A stretch of DNA of 33,162 nucleotides from positions 1 through 33,162 of the forward strand of contig CAJUHM010000028.1 of assembly GCA_910586475.1 (NCBI GenBank). The letters run 5' to 3'. The notes under the pieces were generated by a model. That model was not told the DNA's origin. It did no database searches and saw only the letters and a list, made by a program, of their open reading frames with translations. The DNA is from an uncultured Muribaculaceae bacterium (lineage in GTDB: Bacteria > Bacteroidota > Bacteroidia > Bacteroidales > Muribaculaceae). The translations under genes and the position numbers were made by a program. Numbering within the stretch: the stretch's first letter is position 1; each line of letters begins with the position of its first letter. Positions 7,706 through 15,700 of this stretch are shown here, piece after piece.

Positions 7706-8815
7706 ATGGCAAAACTGAAATTCACCTCGCGCTCCGGCATTAAGCGCGAGATCTTCCATAATACGGGCGACCTTTTCGCCCTTGACCGAGAGGACGTTCG
7801 CCTTAAACGCGGAACCGTGCCCCCAGACCCGCGCCGCATCCCGTCAGACCCGTCAGACCTCGAAATCCACCCCTCCATTGCCGACTTCGTCGTCAACACA
7901 CGCCTGAAATCGCTCGAAAACCCCACAACACCTGCCGATGCCCTCGCCATCGACCGCACCGGCCTGAACGAAACCGAAAAGCTGACCTTCATCTCCTTCG
8001 GAAGCGGAAGCAGCGGAAACTGCTCATATCTCGGAACCAGGTCCGAAGGCATCCTGATCGACGCAGGCGTCGATGCTGACACGGTCCGCGAACAGCTACG
8101 CGCCCACGGAATCAGCCCGCGTTCAGTCAAAGCTATCATAATAACCCACGACCACACCGACCACGTCAAATATGTCTACCCCCTCGTCAGGAAACGCCCC
8201 GAGCTTGGAATCTACTGCACTCCCAAGACACTGACCGGACTCCTCCGACGCCACAGCATCTCACGACGCGTTAAGGACTTCCACCGCCCGATCCACAAAG
8301 AATTCCCGTTCAGCATCGGACCGTTCGAAATCACCCCCTTCGATGTCAGCCACGACGGCACGGACAATGTCGGATATTTCATCCGCCACGGCGAAACCGC
8401 AATCGCCATCGCCACAGACCTCGGATGCATCACCCCCCGTGTCGACTTCTACATGCGTCAGGCCAACCACATCGTCATCGAAAGCAACTATGACGCCGAA
8501 ATGCTGATGCACGGGCCCTATCCGATGTACCTGAAAGCCAGAATTGCAGCAGCCACCGGACATCTCGACAACGCAGTGACAGGCGAATTTCTCGCCTCGA
8601 TACTCTCCGACCGCCTCCGCAACATATTCCTCTGCCATCTGAGTCAGGACAACAACCGTCCCGAGACAGCACTCGCGGCAATACGCACAGCTCTCAGCAA
8701 CGCCGGACTCGACTCGATAGGCGACGGCTCCGGATCGGTCGAAGCACGCGGCAAAAAACTCCAGCTCGTCGCACTCCCCCGCACCACTCCGTCAGCCCTT
8801 TTCACTCTCCGATAA
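7706..8815 (+). CDS. Metallo-beta-lactamase-fold hydrolase (WalJ/YycJ-like) with an extra N-terminal region
   Basis: Residues 93 onward form a metallo-beta-lactamase fold. They start with FISFGSGSSGNCSYLG and carry the zinc motif THDHTDH (147-153), a later DVSHDG segment, ATDLGC and ESNYD, in the order found in YycJ/WalJ-type hydrolases. Family members generally have about 260 residues. Here 369 are encoded because about 92 residues precede the fold (rich in Pro, Asp and Arg, with no recognisable domain and no in-frame internal ATG near the fold). The gene follows the methyltransferase by 33 nt, and a 12-nt palindrome AAGAGGCCTCTT (7685-7696) lies in that gap. The substrate is unknown; nucleic-acid or nucleotide phosphodiester hydrolysis is a family-level guess. 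Confidence 0.9.
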   Translation: MAKLKFTSRSGIKREIFHNTGDLFALDREDVRLKRGTVPPDPRRIPSDPSDLEIHPSIADFVVNTRLKSLENPTTPADALAIDRTGLNETEKLTFISFGSGSSGNCSYLGTRSEGILIDAGVDADTVREQLRAHGISPRSVKAIIITHDHTDHVKYVYPLVRKRPELGIYCTPKTLTGLLRRHSISRRVKDFHRPIHKEFPFSIGPFEITPFDVSHDGTDNVGYFIRHGETAIAIATDLGCITPRVDFYMRQANHIVIESNYDAEMLMHGPYPMYLKARIAAATGHLDNAVTGEFLASILSDRLRNIFLCHLSQDNNRPETALAAIRTALSNAGLDSIGDGSGSVEARGKKLQLVALPRTTPSALFTLR

Positions 8816-8834
8816 GAAACTCGGCAAAAAAACA

Positions 8835-8882
8835 GGCTCCCCCTGAAGAAGCGATGTTGCTTTTCAGGGGGAGTCCGTTTTT
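8835..8882 (+). terminator. Intrinsic terminator after the metallo-hydrolase gene
   Basis: CTCCCCCTGAA (8837-8847) pairs perfectly with TTCAGGGGGAG (8863-8873). Two more outer pairs (one G-U) extend the stem, and it is followed by GTTTTT. It lies about 20 nt after the stop codon. Confidence 0.9.
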
Positions 8883-8930
8883 AGATAATATCTTCTTTTG
8901 AATGCTCCGAAAAGAGCCTTTGAGAGAACA

Positions 8931-8948
8931 AAAAAGGCTTTATTGCCT
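8931..8948 (-). terminator. Weak terminator after transketolase
   Basis: On the minus strand AGGC (8948-8945) pairs with GCCT (8938-8935) around AATAAA, followed by a T run. Only four base pairs are seen, so this is a tentative call. The remaining bases between 8883 and 9001 show nothing else. Confidence 0.35.
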
Positions 8949-9001
8949 GTTTCGTATCGTATTAAAACCAGACAAGCTCTTATTCTATCGTCGACAGGGG
9001 G

Positions 9002-11032
9002 TTATTCACCCATATACTGCTTAACCTGTTCGAGAACAGCAGCCGGAGTGAAACCGAACTTCTCGTCGAGCACCTTGTAGGGCGCTGAAGCCCCGAAATG
9101 GTTCAGACCGAAAATGAAACCCTGAGAACCAACTACCGGACGGAGCGTCGAAGGCAGACCGGCGGTCAGACCGAAAGTTGGCATATGGGGAGGAATCACA
9201 CTGTTGCGATACTCCTCATCCTGATCGAGGAACAGACCGAGCGACGGAACCGAAACGACCGACGCCTTGATTCCCTCTGCCTCAAGAAGCACAGCCACCT
9301 CACAGAGAAGAGCCACTTCCGAGCCATTGCCGACCAGAGTCACCTGCGCCCCAGCAGCATCCATAACTACATAACCGCCGCGACGTGCGCCGAGAGCCTC
9401 TTCATAGCGATTGCCTGACGGAGACGGAAGATCCGGCACATCCTGACGGGTGAAAATCAATCCCGTCGGAGTCGACTGATTTTCCATTGCCATCTGCCAG
9501 CAGACAGTAGCCTCTGCGGCATCGGCCGGACGGAGCACCAGCATCGAACGGCGTCCCGACAGATTGCGCAGCTCTTCGAGCAGACGGATCTGCGCCTCCT
9601 GCTCGACAGGCTGATGGGTCGGGCCATCCTCGCCGACGCGGAACGCGTCATGAGTCCACACATATTTCACAGGCAGCTCCTGCAATGCAGCCATACGGAT
9701 AGCCGGCTTCATATAGTCAGAGAACACAAAGAATGTTCCGCATGCAGCAAACATTCCGCCGTGAAGAACGATTCCGTTCATGATCGAAGCCATTGTCAGC
9801 TCCGACACACCGGCGTGAAGGAATGCTCCCGAGAAATCTCCGTGGGTCAGCGCATGAGTGTGAGCCAGGAAAGCGTCAGTCTTGTCGCTATTAGCAAGGT
9901 CCGCGCTCGAAACGATCATATTGCCGATCTTTTCCGACAGCACCTTAAGCACGTCGGCCGACGCCGTACGCGTTGCCACATTTGCCTTGTGGGCAATCGC
10001 CGAATAGTCGATCTCCGGCAGCTTGCAGGCAAGGAAATCCTTCAGCTGAGCAGCCTTTTCGGGGTTTGCGGCTTCCCATGCGGCAATTTTCTTGCGGCGT
10101 TCTGCCACTATGCCGGCCAGCTCCTGACGGCGTCCGGCATAGAGAGCGGCGACCTCTTCGCGGATGACCCAGGGATTTTCCGGATCTGCACCGAGATTGC
10201 GAAGCGTAGCCGCAATGTCGGCGCCGCTCTTGCTCAGAGGCTGTCCGTGGGTCGAGCACTGGCCCTCGAAGTTCGAACCGTCGGCCTTCACACAGCCACG
10301 GCCCATGATCGTACGGCCGATAATAATCGTAGGACGCTTGCTTTCGGCATTGGCTTTCCTCAGCGCTTCGACGAGAGCCTCAGGATCCGAACCGTCCACC
10401 TCGATTGTATTCCAGTTCCATGCACGGTATTTTGCCGCAACATCCTCTGTGTCAACCTCATCGACCATTGTCGAGAGCTGAACGGCATTGCTGTCATAGA
10501 ACATTATAAGGTTGGCAAGACCAAGATAGCCGGCTATGCGGCCTGCGCCCTGCGAAATCTCCTCCTGAATGCCGCCATCGGAAATGAAGGCATAAGTCTT
10601 GTGGGCGAAATCCTCTCCGAAACGGGCCGCATAGAAACGCTCGGCAATCGCTGCGCCGACTGCCATCACGTGGCCCTGGCCGAGAGGCCCCGACGAATTC
10701 TCAATTCCGCGCTTCGGATCCAGTTCGGGGTGTCCGGGGGTCACGCTTCCCCACTGGCGGAACTGCTGCAATTCGTCAATCGTATAGTAGCCGCAGAGTG
10801 CCAGCACTGAATAGAGCATCGGCGACATGTGGCCCGGATCGAGAAACATCCTGTCGCGCCAGGGCCACGTCGGATCTTCCGGATCTGTTACAAGAAATTG
10901 AGAATAGAGCACATTGATAAAATCAGCTCCGCCCATCGCTCCGCCGGGGTGACCCGACTTCGCCTTTTCCACCATCGAGGCAGACAGGACTCGAATGTTG
11001 TCGGCCGCTGAATTCATAGTCTTGATATCCAT
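9002..11032 (-). CDS. tkt: Transketolase
   Basis: This thiamine-diphosphate enzyme moves two-carbon units between sugar phosphates in the non-oxidative pentose phosphate pathway. Motifs in order are SMVEKAKSGHPGGAMGGADF (N-terminal), GPLGQGHVMAVGAAIAER, SDGGIQEEISQGAGRIAGYL (the TPP/Mg loop, usually GDG..MEG..H), HAGVSELTMASIMNGI, and THDAFRVGEDGPTHQPVEQ, followed by the C-terminal domain. From the ATG at 11032 the product has 676 residues, the usual length. A longer reading from a TTG at 11101 is rejected because that codon lies in the predicted -7 box. The gene is monocistronic. Its -33 element is overlapped by a 9-bp inverted repeat, so repression or activation by a dimeric regulator is plausible. 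Confidence 0.96.
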   Translation of the reverse strand: MDIKTMNSAADNIRVLSASMVEKAKSGHPGGAMGGADFINVLYSQFLVTDPEDPTWPWRDRMFLDPGHMSPMLYSVLALCGYYTIDELQQFRQWGSVTPGHPELDPKRGIENSSGPLGQGHVMAVGAAIAERFYAARFGEDFAHKTYAFISDGGIQEEISQGAGRIAGYLGLANLIMFYDSNAVQLSTMVDEVDTEDVAAKYRAWNWNTIEVDGSDPEALVEALRKANAESKRPTIIIGRTIMGRGCVKADGSNFEGQCSTHGQPLSKSGADIAATLRNLGADPENPWVIREEVAALYAGRRQELAGIVAERRKKIAAWEAANPEKAAQLKDFLACKLPEIDYSAIAHKANVATRTASADVLKVLSEKIGNMIVSSADLANSDKTDAFLAHTHALTHGDFSGAFLHAGVSELTMASIMNGIVLHGGMFAACGTFFVFSDYMKPAIRMAALQELPVKYVWTHDAFRVGEDGPTHQPVEQEAQIRLLEELRNLSGRRSMLVLRPADAAEATVCWQMAMENQSTPTGLIFTRQDVPDLPSPSGNRYEEALGARRGGYVVMDAAGAQVTLVGNGSEVALLCEVAVLLEAEGIKASVVSVPSLGLFLDQDEEYRNSVIPPHMPTFGLTAGLPSTLRPVVGSQGFIFGLNHFGASAPYKVLDEKFGFTPAAVLEQVKQYMGE

Positions 11033-11098
11033 ATTGTTAGAGTAAAATTGAAATAGCATGCTTCTCGGAACGCACACTCCAACGCGCGTTTCTTCATG

Positions 11099-11130
11099 CA
11101 AAATTAATCACTTTCGCCCTATCTCGCAAA
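11099..11130 (-). promoter_or_regulatory. Transketolase promoter
   Basis: On the minus strand TTTG (11130-11127) and TAATTTTG (11106-11099) are separated by 20 nt, a full Bacteroidetes promoter. The predicted start site is near 11094, giving a 5' leader of about 60 nt to the ATG at 11032. Confidence 0.75.
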
Positions 11131-11151
11131 TCAGATGTCGTTTTTGCGAGA
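11122..11151. promoter_or_regulatory. Operator-like inverted repeat over the transketolase -33 element
   Basis: TCTCGCAAA (11122-11130) and TTTGCGAGA (11143-11151) are perfect 9-bp inverted arms with a 12-nt spacer. The left arm contains the complement of the -33 TTTG of transketolase. The arm spacing of about two helical turns suits a dimeric DNA-binding protein. The regulator is not identifiable from this window. Confidence 0.5.
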
Positions 11152-11214
11152 CAGTTACGATTCAACCCAGATCCCCAGACGCCTCCGCTTCCTGTAAAAA
11201 AACGCCCCGGCCCG

Positions 11215-11245
11215 TTGCAGATCGGTCATAATCTGATTAAATTTG
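11215..11245 (+). promoter_or_regulatory. Promoter of the dihydrouridine synthase gene
   Basis: TTG (11215-11217) and TAAATTTG (11238-11245) are separated by 20 nt. The predicted start site is near 11250, leaving a short leader before the ATG at 11264 and excluding the TTG at 11243 as start codon. Confidence 0.65.
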
Positions 11246-11263
11246 CACTCAATTCAACCGACA

Positions 11264-12226
11264 ATGCACACCGACAGCCACTTTTCCATAATGTCCGCGC
11301 CGCTTCAGGGACTCACCGAAACGGAATTCCGCCAGACCCACTCACGCCTCTTCCCCCTCGCCGGACAACCGATGCGCTATTTCACCCCATTCCTGCGGAT
11401 CGAAAAAGGCGAACCCCGCCGCCGCGACATCCGCGACGCAACCGCAAGCCCAACAGGCTCTCCCGACGTCACCCCGCAGATCATCTGCCGCGACGTCTCG
11501 GAATTCACCCTTCTTACCGACGCCCTGACCCAAAACGGACACTCCCGCATCAACCTCAACCTCGGCTGCCCGTTTCCCCCGCAGGTACGCCGCGGCAGAG
11601 GAGCAGGCCTTCTCGCCGCACCTGACCGGCTACGCGAAATCGCCGAAGCCATGCTCTCACGCCCCGACACCATCTTCTCGGTCAAGATGCGCCTCGGAAT
11701 CGACGACCCCGCACAATGGACCGGCATCATCGACATAATAAACTCAATGCCCCTCGAATTCGTCTGCATACACCCTCGCACCGCAGCCCAGCTCTATCGA
11801 GGCGAACTGCTCCTCGACTCATTCGCCGAACTCCTCCCTGCCCTCGCACACCCCGTCATATATAATGGAGACATCCTGACGCCCGAAGCCATCGACCGGC
11901 TGCGCACAACCTATCCCGACCTCGCCGGAGTGATGATCGGACGCGGACTACTCTCGCGACCGTCGATCGCAGCCGAATGGCAAGAAGGCACCCAATGGAC
12001 CGAAGCAAAGCGCCGTACAATGACACTGCGCCTCCACGACGAAATCCTCGCCCTCTACTCCGGACGACTCAGCGGCGACACACAGATCCTATCCAAAATA
12101 AAGCCTTTCTGGGAGTATCCCGGAAACGGATTCGACCGAAAAGCCGTCAAAAAAATAATCAAAGCCGGATCTCTGACAAACTATCTTTCGGCCGTCGCAG
12201 CCCTCTCCGCCTCAATATCAGCATAA
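11264..12226 (+). CDS. dus: tRNA-dihydrouridine synthase
   Basis: This flavoenzyme reduces uridine to dihydrouridine in tRNA using NADPH and FMN. Visible signatures are MSAPLQGLTE (N-terminal FMN strand, normally APM.G.TD), NLNLGCPFPPQVRRGRGAGLL with the catalytic Cys (about residue 102), VKMRLG, IHPRTAAQLYRG, IYNGDI and MIGRGLLSRP. The C-terminal helical part ends at about residue 320, a normal length. ATG 11264 is chosen because a TTG at 11243 lies inside the -7 box; ATG 11291 (MSAPLQG) is an alternative start that loses nothing conserved. It stands alone between transketolase (divergent) and rpsU. Which U position it modifies cannot be read here. Confidence 0.93.
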   Translation: MHTDSHFSIMSAPLQGLTETEFRQTHSRLFPLAGQPMRYFTPFLRIEKGEPRRRDIRDATASPTGSPDVTPQIICRDVSEFTLLTDALTQNGHSRINLNLGCPFPPQVRRGRGAGLLAAPDRLREIAEAMLSRPDTIFSVKMRLGIDDPAQWTGIIDIINSMPLEFVCIHPRTAAQLYRGELLLDSFAELLPALAHPVIYNGDILTPEAIDRLRTTYPDLAGVMIGRGLLSRPSIAAEWQEGTQWTEAKRRTMTLRLHDEILALYSGRLSGDTQILSKIKPFWEYPGNGFDRKAVKKIIKAGSLTNYLSAVAALSASISA

Positions 12227-12287
12227 TCTCTTTTATCCCCTCAACCGCCAATTTTTCAACGCGCGGCCGCTTTTTCCATAAAAAAGT

Positions 12288-12318
12288 TTTGCCATTAGGA
12301 AAACAATTCTTAATTTTG
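12288..12318 (+). promoter_or_regulatory. rpsU promoter
   Basis: TTTG (12288-12291) and TAATTTTG (12311-12318) with 19 nt between them form a textbook Bacteroidetes promoter. The predicted leader to the ATG at 12373 is about 50 nt, A-rich and without an obvious Shine-Dalgarno, as usual for ribosomal genes of this phylum. Confidence 0.85.
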
Positions 12319-12372
12319 CCCCGCAAAAAGCAATAAGACAAATAATAAACATCCAAATAACAATAACATCAA

Positions 12373-12564
12373 ATGATCATCGTACAAGTTAAAGAAGGCG
12401 AAAACATCGAGCGCGCTCTCAAAAAATTCAAGCGCAAATATGAAAAAACCGGCATCGTTAAGGAACTCCGCAGCCGTCAGGCTTTCCAGAAACCTTCTGT
12501 GGTCAACCGCAAGAAGATGATGAAAGCCGTTTACGTGCAGAAGCTCCGCAGCGTAGAGGAATAA
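12373..12564 (+). CDS. rpsU: 30S ribosomal protein S21
   Basis: This small basic protein of the 30S subunit has 63 residues. It starts MIIVQVKEGENIERALKKFK and continues with RKYEKTGIVKELRSRQAFQKP, the S21 family pattern, followed by a basic RKKMMKAVY segment. The length is normal for Bacteroidota. The gene is transcribed alone from a strong promoter. The region after the stop can fold into two nested hairpins. Confidence 0.97.
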   Translation: MIIVQVKEGENIERALKKFKRKYEKTGIVKELRSRQAFQKPSVVNRKKMMKAVYVQKLRSVEE

Positions 12565-12610
12565 CCAAAACCTCCGCCACGGGCTTTAGCCCGGCCTTCC
12601 TTTCTGGTTA
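12562..12610 (+). terminator. Nested hairpin starting at the rpsU stop codon
   Basis: TAACCA (12562-12567, including the stop codon) pairs with TGGTTA (12605-12610). Inside it CGGGC (12580-12584) pairs with GCCCG (12589-12593) around TTTA. No T tract follows, so termination is uncertain; the structure may instead stabilise the 3' end. Confidence 0.4.
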
Positions 12611-12623
12611 CATAAAGATTTAA

Positions 12624-12666
12624 TAGGGAATCCGTTGCATCAGTTCTGCTGATTTCGGATTCTCTA
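12624..12666. terminator. Long hairpin between rpsU and the GH95 gene
   Basis: TAGGGAATCCG (12624-12634) pairs with CGGATTCTCTA (12656-12666) with one G-U pair. An inner stem ATCAG/CTGAT (12639-12643/12649-12653) extends it. It is a likely transcription stop for rpsU but lacks a U tract. Confidence 0.5.
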
Positions 12667-12705
12667 TCGTCGTATCTTACCGCAAGAAAAACGGCGTCTT
12701 TTCAC

Positions 12706-12713
12706 TACCTTTG
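12706..12713 (+). promoter_or_regulatory. -7 element of the GH95 gene
   Basis: TACCTTTG matches TAnnTTTG; the -33 region is weak. The predicted leader is about 70 nt. Confidence 0.5.
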
Positions 12714-12787
12714 TCACTCACAGGCATCGCCCATCAAACCTGAAAACCACTTTTAACCAATCATAATTAACATTTCAAATCAATTCC

Positions 12788-15700
12788 ATGAAAAAAGTTT
12801 CGAATCTTTTTCGTTGGCTTGCGTGCGCGGGACTATTCGCGCCTATGATTTGTCATGCCACGTGCAACTATCCGACAATGACACGAAGCGATCGAGACCG
12901 CTATCTCACCTCCTTCGCCCTCACTGACGGAACCTCCACGACGACAATCGCAGTCAACCAGGGAAGCTCCTACGGGAGCGCCATCTATCTGGACAAAACC
13001 TCCGAACCGGCATTCGCGACATTTCCGGGAGCCTCGGTCAGCTTCAGCGGACTGAGCTGGAAAGGCGAATGGATGCACGCCTACCTGTTCATCGACTACG
13101 ACGGCGATGGTGATTTCAACTCCGACGTCAATGCCGACGGAAGCTGCTCCGGAGAATTAGTCTGCTACTCCTACTACAACGGAACAAACAGCATCGGAGC
13201 GCCGGCCGCAAACAACGGAGGCGTAAAAACGACCGTTATGCCATCGTTCACCCTTCCGGCTGATCTCGCCCCGGGATCCTACAAAGCCCTGATGAAAATC
13301 GACTGGAACGACATAACCCCGTGCGGAGCCTCTGACATTGGGCAAAATGGCGGAGCGGCCGTCGAATTCACAATCTCCATCAACGGCATCAACGAACGCA
13401 CCGTAACCGTAGCCAGCAACGATCCCGCACGCGGAAGCGTTGCCATCGCCGGACATGACTCAAACACCATCACCATTGCCGGTCCCGTAACGCTGGTTGC
13501 AACTCCGGTCACAGGCAACTCTTTCATCAACTGGACAAACGCCGCCACCAACGAAACGATTTCCATCGACATGGAAACCATTATCAACGGCAACGACGAC
13601 ATCAGCGTCATCGGCAACTTCGGCGACTTAGCCTACCCAGCGATGAAACGCACCTTCACCAACAACTCCGGCCAGCAGAACCGCTACCTCAAACGCGTCA
13701 CAACGCAGGGCACGGAAACCCCCGAAGTCTTCAGCGCGACAACATCATCCCAGCTGCCCTACACCGCCTTCACGGCATCAGCCGGCACCTACGTCACCGA
13801 CGGAGCGACAATCGACAAGACAGCCACTCCCATTGTCGTCGAACACGGCCTGACATCATTCGAAATGACCTATTACGGATGGAATGACGCAATCAACGGC
13901 AACAGCGCCGAACTCGGATGGACACAGGAAGCATACTTCGTCGACTGGAACGGCGACGGGCGATTCTCTGCTGCCAACGAAATTTCAGCCAAAGGATGGT
14001 CGACAATGCCAAACAACGACATCTACACCGGCTTCACCCGTCAGGTTACAATCCCTGCCGGACAGGCTCCGGGCAACTACAGAATGCGCGTCGTATTCTT
14101 CGAACCGGCGTCTGCAGCCGAACAGTGGCACACTACGCTATTCTCCACTCTCAACAACCAGATCCGCAACGGGATCAGCTATGACTTCACCGTGACCATC
14201 GCCGAACCGAAAGCCATGGAAATCACCGGCAGCAGCGTGACTCCGCGAAACGGACGGATGGACCTCGAAAGCACCGACGTCATCCTGACAACGCTCAACG
14301 TGACAACCTCCGGATCTCTCAGCCCAGTAGTTCTTAAAAACATATCGCTCGACTACACCGGCACATCCACTGCCGACATCTCCAACCTCCGATGGATCTA
14401 TTCCGCTTCCGGAACTCTTGGCAACGACGTAATCGCGTCTGCCGGCAACGCTTCCGCAACAATGGAATTCTCCACCGACAAACCCCTTTCGCCAGGCAAC
14501 AACTACTTCATGCTCGTTGCCGACGCAAGCAATTCGGCCACTCTCGGAAACTCCGTTTCTGTCCGGATCAACAGTGCGGAATTCGACAACGGCAACCTGA
14601 CATTTGACGGAGAGCAGAACGGCGCCTACACAATCGTCGACGACCCCGACTACACTCGCGGAAACGCCCTCTGGTTCGACACCGCAAACTCCTCGACATC
14701 CGGCGTCGCAATCTGGAACACCAACGACTTCTCCTCGACCGACACTAACCCCGACCAGCTGTGGGAACGCAAATCATTCCCCATCGGCAACGGCTCTTTC
14801 GGCGGAAACATCCTCGGTTCGGTCAACCGCGAACGCGTTGTCCTCAACGAGAAAACCCTCTGGAAAGGTGGCCCCGGCACTGGCGCATCGACCTACTGGG
14901 ACATGAACCGCACCGTTTCCGATGCAACGCTGTCGCAGATCCGCACATACCTCGAAAACGGACAGAACTCTCTCGCAAACAGCCTCGTTGTCAGCAACTA
15001 CTCCGGCAAGATCAACTATGACCGCAACCGTTTCGGAGTATTCACGACAATGGGTGAAGCCTACGTTTCGACAGGCATTGCCGACAACTCCGTCAGCGAC
15101 TACCGACGGATCATCAACATCGACAAATCCCTGGCCGTTGTCCAGTTCTCCGCCAACAACGTAAACTACCGCCGCAAATATTTCTGTTCATATCCTGACA
15201 ATGTTATGGTCTGGAACTACACCTCCGACGGCGGCGATCAGAACCTGACATTCTCATTCAACTCTCCCCAGAACGTGACTTCTGTCGAAGCCGTCGAAGG
15301 AGGACTCCTCTACAAAGGCAAGCTCTCTAACAACAGCATGCAGTGGGCAATGCGCGTCTACGTCCGCGCCAACGGAGGCGGAACCGTGACTCCCGACGCC
15401 TCGGCCAGAACAATCACCGTTTCCTCTGCATCCGATGTCGACTTCATCCTCGCTGCCGACACGGACTATAAGATGAACTTCAACCCCTCGACAACCGACG
15501 CTGCAGCTTTCGTCGGAGAAAACCCCGTCGAAAACATCAACGACTGGATCTCCGCTGCCACAAAAAGAAGCTATGACGAGCTCTACGAACGCCACTTCGA
15601 AGACTACTCTGCTCTCTACGGACGCACTTCGATCTCGATCAACCCGAACGAAAAATTCGAAAACCTGCCGACTCCGACACGCCTGGCCAACTACCGCAAA

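Noticed and set aside
11033..11101. Longer transketolase start (TTG at 11101)
   Set aside because: The codon lies within the predicted -7 box TAATTTTG and the added residues match nothing in the family; ATG 11032 gives the normal length.
11243..11263. TTG start for the dihydrouridine synthase
   Set aside because: The TTG is part of the -7 box TAAATTTG (11238-11245), so it lies upstream of the predicted transcript start.
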